From contig JBGAKC010000007.1 in NCBI GenBank assembly GCA_044224605.1, forward strand, positions 1 through 64,000: a stretch of DNA of 64,000 bases, written 5' to 3'. The DNA comes from UBA7672 sp044224605 (lineage in GTDB: Bacteria > Pseudomonadota > Alphaproteobacteria > Caulobacterales > Hyphomonadaceae). Both the position numbers and the translations under genes were made by a program. Shown piece by piece: positions 1 through 8,757 of the stretch. Within the stretch, counting starts at the first letter, position 1, and every line of letters starts with the position of its first letter. The notes under the pieces were generated by a model. That model was not told the origin of the DNA, ran no database searches, and saw nothing but the letters and a program-made list of their open reading frames with translations.

Positions 1-315
1 CGTGTCCTCACCGACAACGGCTCCTGCTACAAATCACACGCCTTCCGCAACGCCTGTCGCGAGCTGGGCCTCAAGCACATACGCACCAGACCCTACACGC
101 CCCGCACCAATGGCAAGGCCGAGCGCTTCATCCAAACCGCCCTTAGGGAATGGGCCTACGCCCGGGCTTATGACACCTCAGATCAGCGCGCCGCGGAGCT
201 GCCAGCATGGACACACCGATACAACTGGCATCGTCCCCACGGCGGCATTAAAGCTCAAACACCCATCAGTCGCCTCGGCCTCTCCGAGGACAACCTGTTG
301 AGAGTCCACAGCTAG
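1..315 (+). mobile_element. IS481-type transposase, 3' fragment
   Basis: Frame 1 is open from the first base to a TAG at 313-315, about 104 codons, with no start inside the window. It reads as the C-terminal half of an rve/DDE integrase core. LTDNGS carries the second catalytic Asp, TPRTNGKAERF carries the catalytic Glu, and the YNWHRPH and PISRLGL motifs are typical of IS481-family transposases. The 5' part lies outside the window. The stop codon overlaps the stop codon of the convergent SDR gene, and no terminal inverted repeat is visible after it, so the right end of the element appears lost. Family assignment is strong; whether the element is intact upstream cannot be seen. Confidence 0.85.
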
Positions 316-1109
316 CTCGGGCCATCCGTCGGCAGGCTCGCATAGGCGATGCCGCCATCGACCGCGATCGAGTCGCCGACCACATAGTCGCCTGCCTTCG
401 AAGCGAGGAAGATGGCCGTGCCGGCCATGTCCTCATCACGGCCGATGCGGCGCATAGGCGTTCGTGCGGCCACGGCGGCTTCCTGATCGCGCGCCGCCTT
501 GTTCATCTCGGATGCAAACGGACCCGGCGCTATGGCCGTCACTACGATGTTGTCCCGCACCAGACGCGCCGCCATCCGCTTGGTCAGATAGAGCAGGGAC
601 GACTTCGAGGCGTGGTACGAATACGTCTCCCACGGATTGAGGCGGATGCCGTCGATCGAGCAGATATTGATGACTTTCGACGGTTTGTCCGGACTCGCAG
701 CCTTCTTCAGGGCGGCATGCAGGGCCTGCGTCAGGAAGAACGGCGACTTTACGTTGAGGTTCATCACCTTGTCCCAGCCGGTCTCCGGGAATTCCTCGAA
801 AGGTGCGCCCCAGGCGGCGCCGGCATTGTTGACGAGGATGTCGAGCTTGCCTTCGCGCTTGTAGATTTCCTCGGCCAGCATCTTTGCGCCTGCGACCGTG
901 GAAATGTCCTGCGGCAGTGAGATGCATGGCGCATAGCCAAGCTTGGTCAGTTCTTCCGCCGTTGCATCGCACGCGTCAGCCTTGCGCGCGGAGATGTAAG
1001 TCTTGCAGCCGCTCTCGACGAACCCCTGCGCGATCATCTTGCCGATGCCGCGCGACCCGCCCGTCACCAGCGCAACGCGGCCCTTCAACGAAAAGAGGTT
1101 CTCGATCAT
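312..1109 (-). CDS. SDR family oxidoreductase
   Basis: This 265-aa cytosolic NAD(P)-dependent short-chain dehydrogenase/reductase has the nucleotide-binding TGGSRGIG motif (residues 16-23), NNAG (about 94-97), the catalytic Ser at 151 and the YHASK catalytic pair (Tyr165, Lys169). The C-terminal IAVDGG motif is also classical. The substrate cannot be told. A well-supported relation is the classical SDR group that includes gluconate-5-dehydrogenase-like and 3-oxoacyl reductase enzymes. Its TAG stop lies inside the transposase fragment, so the last few residues (after about GGIAYASL) may have been altered by insertion of the element. The next gene upstream is a serine hydrolase in the same direction, about 90 bp away. 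Confidence 0.9.
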   Translation of the reverse strand: MIENLFSLKGRVALVTGGSRGIGKMIAQGFVESGCKTYISARKADACDATAEELTKLGYAPCISLPQDISTVAGAKMLAEEIYKREGKLDILVNNAGAAWGAPFEEFPETGWDKVMNLNVKSPFFLTQALHAALKKAASPDKPSKVINICSIDGIRLNPWETYSYHASKSSLLYLTKRMAARLVRDNIVVTAIAPGPFASEMNKAARDQEAAVAARTPMRRIGRDEDMAGTAIFLASKAGDYVVGDSIAVDGGIAYASLPTDGPS

Positions 1110-1200
1110 CCCGTTCTCCCGAATATCACCTGCCTTACGGCGCGCACCCTAGCGGCGCGATCATGGAATGCCAGAGTTTTCGAAGGGACGGTATGTCGCC

Positions 1201-2445
1201 TCAGTCGCGCATCAGGTGATCGGCTACGGCCGCATACATCGGCAGCGACACCTTATCGAGAACGCTGTTGCCATTGGCCGCGACCGGATGGGATGCAAAG
1301 CGGGTAATGACGATGTCGGCCTTGGGTGCTATCCAGCAAACCTGGCCGTGGATGCCGCGCGCGGTGTAGGCGCCGAAGCGGTCATGGCTCACCCAGAACT
1401 GATTGCGGTAGCTCCATCCGGGCAGGGTCGTGTAGCCAGCCTTTGCAAAATGTTTCGGGTCCGCGCCGTTGGCGATGTCGTCGACAACTTCTTCGGGCAC
1501 GATCTCGTTGCCGTTGAACACGCCGCCGAGGCGGAGCATCTCCCCGAAGCGGGCGAGATCGCGCAGCGTAAAATTCATGCCGCCGCCGCAAGCCGCCATG
1601 CCGGTGCGGTCGACGATGACGTATGCATCCTCTTCCACGCCGAGCTTCTGCCACAGCCGTTCCGACAGCAGCTGCGCCAGCGGCGTATCCGTCACGCGCT
1701 GCACCAGCCAGGCCAGCACCTCCGTGTTGCAGGTCTTGTAGGCAAAGGCCTCCCCGTGCTCGCCCTGTTTGCCCAGCGTGGCGAGGAAGCTAACGATCGA
1801 GTCCGCGCCTGTGTAGCCTTGCGGCGCGGGGCTGTAGCCCGCAGCTACGCCATAGGCGCGCACTTCGGCATTGGGGTCAGTATAATTCTCCGAATATTTT
1901 ACACCCACCGTCATATCCATGACGTTCCGCACCGTGGCGTCGCCAAACGCCGTTGAAGACAGCTCCGGCAGATAGCGGGACACTGGCGCGCTTGGATCGA
2001 TCCTGCCTTCATGCGCCAGCATGGTCGCCATCAGTCCCACGAACGACTTGGAAATCGAGAACGCGATATGCGGCAGGTGCGGTTCGAGCGCGCCACGATA
2101 GGTTTCATACACGATCGTTCCACGATGCAGGATGACAATCCCATCGGTGAACATGGCATCGAGCGATTGCGCGAACGTCATGCTCTCGCCGTCCATCGTC
2201 GTGAAGGTGACGGCGTCAATGTCCCTGCGCACCTTCTTCGGAAATACATGAGGCTGCGCCGAGCCACGGCGGATGCATGCCGTGGATTTCAGCTCGCGCT
2301 GGTGGCTGAAAGCCCATCGTGAGTTCGGAAAAGATGCGCCGGAAATACCGTTGTCCGACCGGACGATCAGGTCCGGCGGAGGCGGGAAGCCCTGCATCAG
2401 CTTGCGAGCCTTCGGATCGCTGTTCTGCGCATTCCAGTCGGCCAT
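1201..2445 (-). CDS. Serine hydrolase, beta-lactamase/NylB-like
   Basis: A 414-aa protein of the class C beta-lactamase/penicillin-binding-like hydrolase superfamily. The catalytic SxxK motif is SISK (Ser130, Lys133), and YKTCN (Tyr236) matches the second motif of 6-aminohexanoate-dimer hydrolases and related carboxylesterases. That makes a NylB/EstB-type amidase or esterase more likely than a true beta-lactamase. The frame is open farther upstream to 2757, but that stretch overlaps the divergent VOC gene. The ATG at 2445 follows a GGGAGA ribosome binding site, so I chose it. No signal peptide is evident. The substrate is unknown. Confidence 0.85.
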   Translation of the reverse strand: MADWNAQNSDPKARKLMQGFPPPPDLIVRSDNGISGASFPNSRWAFSHQRELKSTACIRRGSAQPHVFPKKVRRDIDAVTFTTMDGESMTFAQSLDAMFTDGIVILHRGTIVYETYRGALEPHLPHIAFSISKSFVGLMATMLAHEGRIDPSAPVSRYLPELSSTAFGDATVRNVMDMTVGVKYSENYTDPNAEVRAYGVAAGYSPAPQGYTGADSIVSFLATLGKQGEHGEAFAYKTCNTEVLAWLVQRVTDTPLAQLLSERLWQKLGVEEDAYVIVDRTGMAACGGGMNFTLRDLARFGEMLRLGGVFNGNEIVPEEVVDDIANGADPKHFAKAGYTTLPGWSYRNQFWVSHDRFGAYTARGIHGQVCWIAPKADIVITRFASHPVAANGNSVLDKVSLPMYAAVADHLMRD

Positions 2446-2508
2446 GCCGTTCTCCCGCTGGCTATTTGCCGAAGGCAGCCTATCCTTCGTCCCGGAAAAC
2501 GCCAGCGC

Positions 2509-2898
2509 ATGGAGGGCTCCTTGGTCCGCTTTCTGGGTACCTCGCCGCGACTGCCGATCCGCAGCCTCGAAGGCACATTGCGCTTCTATGAAGACATCCT
2601 CGGCTTCGAAGCTGGCGATCCGTGGCCGGAGGACGATCCGACCTTCGTCGTGATGCGTCGCGATGATGTCGTGCTTCAGTTCTCGCTCGCCCAACCCGAC
2701 GAGGCGGTGGGCCATGTCACCCTCGCGCTCAACGTCTCTGACGCAAAGGCCGTCCACGCCGCCGTGAAGGATCGCGTGACGATCGAATGGGGCCCGCAGG
2801 TCTACTGGTACGGACGGCGCGAGTTCTCATTCCGCGACCCCGACGGCTATCCGATCATCATTTCGGAAGAGACCAGCGATCCGCCGGAAGGCGATTAG
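2509..2898 (+). CDS. VOC family (glyoxalase/bleomycin-resistance-like) protein
   Basis: A 129-aa protein with one vicinal-oxygen-chelate fold. The pattern LPIRSLEGTLRFYEDILGF at the N-terminus and FRDPDGYPIIISE at the C-terminus is the usual signature of glyoxalase I/dioxygenase/bleomycin-resistance proteins. The function of such single-domain proteins is rarely predictable; it may bind or isomerise a small molecule or sequester a drug. It is divergent from the serine hydrolase with a 63-bp shared promoter region. A strong inverted repeat follows it. Confidence 0.85.
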   Translation: MEGSLVRFLGTSPRLPIRSLEGTLRFYEDILGFEAGDPWPEDDPTFVVMRRDDVVLQFSLAQPDEAVGHVTLALNVSDAKAVHAAVKDRVTIEWGPQVYWYGRREFSFRDPDGYPIIISEETSDPPEGD

Positions 2899-2899
2899 C

Positions 2900-2929
2900 C
2901 GGCCCGCCGGGCAGGAGCCCGGCGGGCCG
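2900..2929. terminator. Bidirectional hairpin terminator
   Basis: Perfect inverted repeat with 13-bp GC arms (2900-2912 and 2917-2929) and a 4-nt loop. It sits between the end of the VOC gene (2898) and the stop of the convergent acyl-CoA dehydrogenase (2933), so it can serve both transcripts. The T-tract is weak. Confidence 0.7.
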
Positions 2930-2932
2930 AAA

Positions 2933-4066
2933 TCAGTAGCCGCCAATCCGGGCGTAACGATCGCGGTGGAAGCTTTCGCCGCCATAGAGCGCCTCAAGCA
3001 CGCGGGCGCGTTTCATGTAGAGGCCGCTGTCGTGCGCATCTGTCATGCCGATGCCGCCATGCATCTGCACCGTCTCGTTGGAAACGAGATGCAGCGTCTC
3101 GGCTGCGCGCGCCTTTGCGAGAGAGGCCAGCTCAGACACGTTGTTGGCGTTGCGATCCAATGCGTCAAGCGCCGCGCCGACGCAGGACCGGGTGAGTTCA
3201 AGCTCGGTGAACATGATCGCCGCGCGATGCTGCAGCGACTGGAACGAGCCGATCAACTGGCCAAACTGCTTGCGCACCTTGAGATACTCAACCGTCATCT
3301 CGAAGGCCGCATCCGAGGCGCCCAGCGCTTCGGCAGCAAGGCCGATACGCGCGCGGTCGAGCACGGCATCCAGCGTGTCGAAGCCGTTGTCGGCAGAACC
3401 GAGCACGGCGTCAGCGCCGACTTCGACATTGGCGAAGCTGATATTGGCCGCGGCGTGCGCATCGAGCGTCTTCAGCGGCGTGCGCGAAACGCCTTTTGCA
3501 TTGGCGGGTACGAGGAAGAGTGTGATCCCGGTCCTGTCGCTCTCACCGCCCGACGTGCGCGCAGCGACGATCAACAGGTTCGCTTCGCCGCCATCAACCA
3601 CATAACGCTTGTCGCCAGTGAGCGTATAGCCCGCTCCCGACTGCTTCGCGCTCAGCTTGATATGCGACGGCTCATGGTGCGGGCCTTCGTCGACGGCCAG
3701 CGCGGTGATCAGTTCACCCGCCGCGATCTTCGGCAGGTATTCTTCCTTCTGCTTCTGGCTGCCCGCGAGCATCAGCGCCGAGGCGCCAATCAGCGCGGTC
3801 GACAGCAGCGGCGAGGAGGCGATCGTGCGGCCCTGCGCCTCGAGGACCTGGCCGAGGCCGATATAGCCAAAGCCCGAACCACCGAACTCTTCCGGGATCA
3901 GCACGCCGGTGAAGCCGAGTTCCACCATCTCTTTCCAGGCGGCGCTGTCGAAGCCTTCGCCCTTCGCGCGCAGGGCGCGAAGCTGGCTTACCGGCAGCTT
4001 CTCGCTCGCGAATGACAGCGCACTGTCGCGCAGCATCTGCTGCTCTTCGGTGAGCACGAACGCCAT
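2933..4066 (-). CDS. Acyl-CoA dehydrogenase
   Basis: A 377-aa FAD-dependent acyl-CoA dehydrogenase that would introduce a trans-2 double bond into an acyl-CoA in beta-oxidation or a related catabolic route. The order of domains is typical: alpha-helical N-terminal domain (from FVLTEEQQMLRDSA), beta domain (ALAVDEGPH to about residue 220), and C-terminal helical domain with RKQFGQLIGSFQSLQHRAA and MHGGIGMT. It lies 24 bp downstream of an HCCA-isomerase-like gene in the same direction, suggesting an operon for a ring-derived or side-chain acyl substrate. The exact substrate is unknown. Confidence 0.92.
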   Translation of the reverse strand: MAFVLTEEQQMLRDSALSFASEKLPVSQLRALRAKGEGFDSAAWKEMVELGFTGVLIPEEFGGSGFGYIGLGQVLEAQGRTIASSPLLSTALIGASALMLAGSQKQKEEYLPKIAAGELITALAVDEGPHHEPSHIKLSAKQSGAGYTLTGDKRYVVDGGEANLLIVAARTSGGESDRTGITLFLVPANAKGVSRTPLKTLDAHAAANISFANVEVGADAVLGSADNGFDTLDAVLDRARIGLAAEALGASDAAFEMTVEYLKVRKQFGQLIGSFQSLQHRAAIMFTELELTRSCVGAALDALDRNANNVSELASLAKARAAETLHLVSNETVQMHGGIGMTDAHDSGLYMKRARVLEALYGGESFHRDRYARIGGY

Positions 4067-4090
4067 GGAAGTCTCCCGCGTACCGGTTCT

Positions 4091-4708
4091 TCAGTTTTTC
4101 GAGGAGGGTCTTAGCGTCCCGCGCACCGCCCAATCAAGTGCATCCTCGAGCCGGTCATTTCCCCAGAACAATTCATGGTCTTGGGTTACGAAGCTGGGAG
4201 CGCCAAAGATGCCCAGGTCGGCCGCAATGGCCGTTTCCTCGCGGAGCTTGTCCTTGATGGGCTCGGACGTCATGGCCGCAAGGACTTCCAGCGGATCGAG
4301 CCCCGCCCGCCGCGCCGCGGCATGGAGGATCTGCGGGTCTGCGATATCGCGGTCGTGGACAAAATTCGCCTGATAGACTGCCTTCACGAAATTGGGCCGC
4401 TCTTCCTGTGGCAGGGACAGGGTGATGCGTGCCGCCATGAGGCCATTTTGGGGAAAGCGTCCCGGCCGCTTGAAGGGCAGGTTGTGCTTCTCGCAGATCC
4501 GCTCGACGTCCCGCCACATGTACGAACCCTTTACCGGCACGACGTTGAACGGACTGTCCTTCATGCCCTGCTGGGCGTGGAACAGGGGTCCAAGCAGGAA
4601 AGGCCGCCACTCCAGAGTCACGCCTTTCGACGCGGCCACTTTGTCCGCCCGCATGACGGCCGGGTAGGAGTAGGTCGAGGCGAATTCGAACCAGAATTGC
4701 AGTTTCAC
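4091..4708 (-). CDS. 2-hydroxychromene-2-carboxylate isomerase-like (DsbA fold) protein
   Basis: A 205-aa protein of the kappa-class GST/HCCA isomerase family, with a thioredoxin/DsbA fold. The N-terminus KLQFWFEFASTYSYPA contains the Ser that replaces the redox Cys in this family, and FGAPSFV near the C-terminus is the cis-Pro loop. In naphthalene-type degradation HCCA isomerase acts with glutathione on 2-hydroxychromene-2-carboxylate; the substrate here is inferred only by family. The frame is open to 4816, but the conserved sequence begins at a GTG at 4708, which I chose as start. Upstream of the acyl-CoA dehydrogenase, likely cotranscribed. Confidence 0.8.
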   Translation of the reverse strand: MKLQFWFEFASTYSYPAVMRADKVAASKGVTLEWRPFLLGPLFHAQQGMKDSPFNVVPVKGSYMWRDVERICEKHNLPFKRPGRFPQNGLMAARITLSLPQEERPNFVKAVYQANFVHDRDIADPQILHAAARRAGLDPLEVLAAMTSEPIKDKLREETAIAADLGIFGAPSFVTQDHELFWGNDRLEDALDWAVRGTLRPSSKN

Positions 4709-4832
4709 GACAGACCCCAGACCAACGATTCGTAATCCTAGCAGATTGCGCGGCCGAAAACGGCGCCCATATCGAGGGTCGGACGCCGCCGGGCCCTCTG
4801 GCGGGAACGAGGACAATCAAGGGAAAATTCGA

Positions 4833-5339
4833 ATGCCGATCTCGATGTACAAGGCGAGTGCGCCTGTATTCCTGCGCATGCTGGGCAATCTCGACGCCCT
4901 CCTGGAAAAGGCCGTCGATAATGCGAAGCAGCGCGGTTTCGATCCCAACGTGTTGGTGACCCAGCGTCTTGCGCCTGACATGCTGCCGCTCTCGGCCCAG
5001 ATCCAGTTCGCCAGCGATACCGCCAAGTTCGCTATGTCACGCCTCTCGGGCGGCGCAGCCCCGTCTTTCCCGGACACCGAGACCACGATCGACCAGCTGC
5101 GCACCCGCATCGCCAACACGGTCGACTATGTGAAAAGCGTTCAGGCTTCGGCCATCGACGGTTCGGAAGAGCGCGACGTCGTGCTGAAGACGCCAGGCGG
5201 CGATCTTCCCTTCAAGGGCCTGCAGTATCTCACCGGCTTTGCCCTGCCGAACTTCATGTTCCATGTGACCACGGCCTACGCAATCCTGCGCCATAATGGC
5301 GTTCCGCTGGGCAAGATGGACTTCCTCGGCCGCGGCTGA
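4833..5339 (+). CDS. DUF1993 family protein
   Basis: A 168-aa protein matching the DUF1993 family, a predicted helical-bundle (DinB-like) fold. It begins MPISMYKASAPVFLRMLGNL and ends with a conserved HVTTAYAILRHNGVPLGKMDFLG segment. Function is unknown. The ATG at 4833 has an upstream AAGGGAA ribosome binding site and is preferred over an upstream in-frame ATG at 4746. It is divergent from the isomerase gene. Confidence 0.85.
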   Translation: MPISMYKASAPVFLRMLGNLDALLEKAVDNAKQRGFDPNVLVTQRLAPDMLPLSAQIQFASDTAKFAMSRLSGGAAPSFPDTETTIDQLRTRIANTVDYVKSVQASAIDGSEERDVVLKTPGGDLPFKGLQYLTGFALPNFMFHVTTAYAILRHNGVPLGKMDFLGRG

Positions 5340-5421
5340 GGCCAAGTCGGGTCCTAAAACTCGGGACTGGCCTCGCGCCCCATCGTGCTGGAAACTGCGC
5401 TCCGACTCGTGGGAGCGGTTG

Positions 5422-6111
5422 ATGACCTGGCTCGATGGCGGCGCGCTGGCATTCTTCCTGTTTGCGTGGTGGTTCCTCAGCTGGCTGATTGACAATTCGC
5501 CGCTGCATACCCGCACGCTTTCCGCCGCCATGAAGGCGCAGCGCCGCGAATGGATGCGCCAGATGGCGGCGCGTTCCGTGCGCCTCGTCGACGCCAACAT
5601 CATTACCGGCCTGCAGCAGGCGACATCCTTCTTCGCCTCCACTGCGCTGATCGCAGTCGGCGCCGGCTTTGGCCTTCTCACGGCCGCCGACACAATCATC
5701 GGCGCCTTCGAGCAGAGCTTCGTCCATGTCGAGATCGACCGCGCGGCCTTCTATGTGAAGACCGCGTTGCTTATGGGGCTCTACGCCTACGCCTTTTTCA
5801 AGTTCGGCTGGGCCTACCGCCTGTTCAACTACTCCGCCGTCATGCTCGCCGCCACGCCCGAAGCCGGACAGCCTGGCGCGGAAGAGGCGGCCGACAGCGT
5901 CGCCGACATGAACATCGCCGCCGCGGGCCAGTTCACCCACGGCCTGCGCGCCTTCTTTCTCGCAATCGCCGTGCTCGCCTGGTTCATCACGTGGTGGGGC
6001 TTCGTGACCGCGACCCTGGTCATCGTGGCGTCGCTTGCCAATCGTCAGTTCAACTCCAAGGCGCGCTTCGTGGCGCAGGCGCAAATGAGCCGCTTGCAGG
6101 GCAAGCCCTGA
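5422..6111 (+). CDS. DUF599 family membrane protein
   Basis: A 229-aa inner-membrane protein with about four hydrophobic segments (near residues 5-22, 65-90, 115-135 and 180-210) and sequence typical of DUF599, such as RREWMRQMAARSVRLVDANII and FKFGWAYRLFNYS. The role is unknown. The ATG at 5422 follows a GGGAGCGG ribosome binding site; an upstream in-frame start at 5296 would overlap the DUF1993 gene. It lies 82 bp after DUF1993 and may share its transcript. Confidence 0.85.
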   Translation: MTWLDGGALAFFLFAWWFLSWLIDNSPLHTRTLSAAMKAQRREWMRQMAARSVRLVDANIITGLQQATSFFASTALIAVGAGFGLLTAADTIIGAFEQSFVHVEIDRAAFYVKTALLMGLYAYAFFKFGWAYRLFNYSAVMLAATPEAGQPGAEEAADSVADMNIAAAGQFTHGLRAFFLAIAVLAWFITWWGFVTATLVIVASLANRQFNSKARFVAQAQMSRLQGKP

Positions 6112-6154
6112 TAATGCAGCTTGGTGCGGGGTCGCATGCTTCAGGGGGAACCTG

Positions 6155-6670
6155 ATGATGAGATTGCTTGCCCTCGTCGCGCTCGTGGCCGTGCCGGCCT
6201 TCGCACAGACGCCTGCTCCCGCACCCCAGCCGCCGCCGCGTTGCGAGACGCCCGCTTATCGGCAGTTCGATTTCTGGATCGGTGAATGGGACGTGTTCAA
6301 TCCGGTCGGGCAGAAGATCGGCGAAAGCTCCATCACACGTGAAGAGTCCGGCTGCCTGATCGTGGAACATTGGAAAAGCGCGAAAGGCGGGCAGGGTCAG
6401 AGCTACAATTTTTTCGATCCCGCGCGCGGACAATGGCGGCAGGTCTGGGTCTCCGCGGCCGAACTCACTGACTATGCCGGCAGTCTCAATGCCAGGGGCG
6501 AGATGGTTCTCGAGGGCGATCTTCAGCAGGCGGGCGGCTATGCCGGCCGCTCGCGCGGAACGTGGACAGCGAACGCTGACGGCTCTGTGCGGCAGCGTTT
6601 CGAGAACTACGATACGGCCAGGAGCGGCTGGGTTGAAAATTTCAACGGACTATACCGCAGGAAAAGCTAG
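6155..6670 (+). CDS. Secreted DUF1579-like protein
   Basis: A 171-aa protein with a clear Sec signal peptide (cleavage after VPAFA, about residue 17) followed by a Pro-rich linker. The core begins RQFDFWIGEWDVFNP, a motif typical of DUF1579-like proteins with a lipocalin-like beta fold, and ends near WVENFNGLYRRK. Probably periplasmic. Function is unknown. The start ATG follows a CAGGGGGAA ribosome binding site. It is convergent and overlapping by 4 bp with the interrupted lipoprotein gene. Confidence 0.75.
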   Translation: MMRLLALVALVAVPAFAQTPAPAPQPPPRCETPAYRQFDFWIGEWDVFNPVGQKIGESSITREESGCLIVEHWKSAKGGQGQSYNFFDPARGQWRQVWVSAAELTDYAGSLNARGEMVLEGDLQQAGGYAGRSRGTWTANADGSVRQRFENYDTARSGWVENFNGLYRRKS

Positions 6671-7260
6671 GACGAGGACGAATAGAACTCGCTCGTCGTC
6701 TCGGCGAACTCGGGATCGAACGATACGCAATGGCTCGTGCCCATCTCGACCTGCACGCAGAGCACGGGGACCGTCTTCGCGCGCAGGATCAGGTAGGCTT
6801 CGCGCGGCATGGGCGAGACGTGGAACAGGCCTGTTGGATCTTCAGGCCCATCCGAACCCTCTGGCCAATCGGGCGCCATGTCGGACGTTTCGATCCGGGC
6901 ATTCTGGAACACGTCGGACAGGAATTTCTCCATCCCGGCTTTCGGATCCACGGCTTTGCTGTCGTCCGCCGGAACGAAAGCCCAGGTGTCGCTGGCCCTG
7001 ACGGAGTAGGTCCAGAGCAGGGTTCCATCCGCCTTGTGCAGGGTAAGAACCAGGCTCGCCTTCTCGCAGCCCGCGCCGATGACCTGGGCCTCCAGAGTGT
7101 CTCTTGCGCCGGGCGCCGTTAGCTAGACTTCACGCTTCATGAGCGAAATGCACGCGGCGGTTGCCGACTCGGATGCCGCTGTTTCCGGTGCGGCAGGCGT
7201 CTTCGAATCGCACCCTGACGCCATCGCGACCGCTGCAAGCGCGATAATCGATGGTCTCAT
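6667..7260 (-). pseudogene. Lipoprotein interrupted by an in-frame amber codon
   Basis: From the ATG at 7260, preceded by a GGAGGGG ribosome binding site, the frame encodes a lipoprotein signal (MRPSIIALAAVAMASGC, lipobox ASGC) and reaches a TAG at 7123-7125 after 45 codons. The same frame then continues without a stop to 6667 and encodes a sensible domain, including GAGCEKASLVLTLHKADGT and LLWTYSVRASDTWAF. The whole would be about 197 aa. The simplest reading is a nonsense mutation in a once single lipoprotein gene. A sequencing error or a short peptide plus a separate downstream ORF (ATG at 6951) are alternatives. The product family is not recognised. Confidence 0.6.
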
Positions 7261-7347
7261 GATGCCCCTCCGCCCCCAGCCCTCAGCTTTAGCTTGAAAC
7301 CGGCCGCCGCTCCGGGTCAACTCGCCCCGGGGCAGACGAGACTGCGC

Positions 7348-8754
7348 ATGGACGGCCATACCCAGCATGTATCGGACGCGGAACGGCTGCTCGAGCTGCA
7401 GCGCGCCGCGCACCGGCGCGACAGCTCTCCAAACGCCAAGGTCCGTATCGACCGTATCGAGCGTCTCAACACGATGGTCCGCGAGCGCGCTGAAGCATTC
7501 GCTGAGGCGATCGCTGCCGACTTCGGCAATCGTTCGCGCTTTGAAACGGCGCTGATGGAGACGGCCGTGTTGCTCTCGTCGATCCGTCATGCGCGCAAGA
7601 ATGTGCGCTGGTGGATGGAGCCGAGCTATCAGGAAGTCGATATCGCCTTCTGGCCGGGTTCGGCCTGGATCAGGCGCGATCCGCTGGGGGTGGTCGGCAT
7701 CGTCAGCCCGTGGAATTATCCGCTGCAACTGGCGCTCTCGCCGCTGGTCGATGTGATTGCAGCAGGCAACCGCGCAATCCTCAAGCCCTCCGAACAGACG
7801 CCGCGATTCTCCGCGCTGCTTCTCACGGCGATCGCGTCCACTTTCAAGGAGGAAGAAGTCGCAGTGGTGACCGGTGGACCCGAAGTCGCCGCAGCCTTCA
7901 CACGGCTGCCGTTCGATCATCTCGTCTTCACCGGTTCCACCGCGATCGGGCGCAAGGTTGCACAAGCCGCTGCCGATGGCCTGGTGCCGACGACGCTGGA
8001 GCTTGGTGGAAAATCGCCGGCGCTGATCTGTCCGTCCGGCTCGATGACCAAGGCGGTGAAATCCATCGCCTATGGCAAATTCGTCAATGCCGGCCAGACC
8101 TGCATCGCGCCGGACTATGTGCTCGTCCCGCGCGAGCGCGCCGTGGAATTCGCCGAGCACGTCCTCGCCGAGACCAAGCGTGCCTATCCTGAACTCGGGC
8201 CGGACTATACCTCGATGATCAGCGAACGCGCCTTCGATCGCATGGCGTCAGCGGTGGCGGAAGCAGAGCTGGCAGGCGCCAAGGTCATGCGCCACCCCAC
8301 GCCATCTGATCGCGAGAAGCGGATCATGCCCCCGATCGTCGTGCTGGACGCTCCGCAGGACGGCATGCTGATGCGCGAGGAGATATTCGGACCCGTGCTG
8401 CCGGTGGTTGGCTACGACACGCTCGATGACGCCCTCGACTGGATCAACTCGCATCCGCATCCGCTGGCGCTCTACATCTTCGCGGAGGATCGCAAGGAGC
8501 AGGGCATCGTTCTTGACCGCACGCAATCCGGTGGCGTGACGGTCAACGCCACGCTGCTGCACATCGCGCAGGACGGTCTGCCGTTCGGCGGCGTCGGCGC
8601 CAGCGGTATCGGCGCCTATCACGGCCGCGCTGGCTTCGAGCGCTTCACCCATGCTCGCGCCGTCTTCCGCACCGGCTTCTTCAACGCCGCCAACTGGCTC
8701 GCGCCACCCTATGGCAGGCGTGCGAAGCGGTTGCTCAGGTTCTTGATGCGGTAG
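7348..8754 (+). CDS. Coniferyl-aldehyde-type aldehyde dehydrogenase
   Basis: A 468-aa NAD(P)-dependent aldehyde dehydrogenase. Catalytic residues are visible: Glu218 in LELGGKSP and Cys252 in GQTCIAPDY, with the oxyanion/cofactor motif PWNYPLQLA near 121. The C-terminal half has EEIFGPVLPVVGYD and PFGGVGASGIGAYHG. The short length and the GQTCIAPDY plus ASGIGAYHG pattern place it in the class-3/coniferyl-aldehyde dehydrogenase branch, which also oxidises fatty and aromatic aldehydes. I prefer the ATG at 7348 to the in-frame ATG at 7294. It is divergent from the interrupted lipoprotein and convergent with an acyl-CoA dehydrogenase. Confidence 0.9.
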   Translation: MDGHTQHVSDAERLLELQRAAHRRDSSPNAKVRIDRIERLNTMVRERAEAFAEAIAADFGNRSRFETALMETAVLLSSIRHARKNVRWWMEPSYQEVDIAFWPGSAWIRRDPLGVVGIVSPWNYPLQLALSPLVDVIAAGNRAILKPSEQTPRFSALLLTAIASTFKEEEVAVVTGGPEVAAAFTRLPFDHLVFTGSTAIGRKVAQAAADGLVPTTLELGGKSPALICPSGSMTKAVKSIAYGKFVNAGQTCIAPDYVLVPRERAVEFAEHVLAETKRAYPELGPDYTSMISERAFDRMASAVAEAELAGAKVMRHPTPSDREKRIMPPIVVLDAPQDGMLMREEIFGPVLPVVGYDTLDDALDWINSHPHPLALYIFAEDRKEQGIVLDRTQSGGVTVNATLLHIAQDGLPFGGVGASGIGAYHGRAGFERFTHARAVFRTGFFNAANWLAPPYGRRAKRLLRFLMR

Positions 8755-8757
8755 GCG

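Noticed and set aside
2966..4015. 349-codon + strand frame opposite the acyl-CoA dehydrogenase
   Set aside because: Antisense to a fully motif-supported dehydrogenase.
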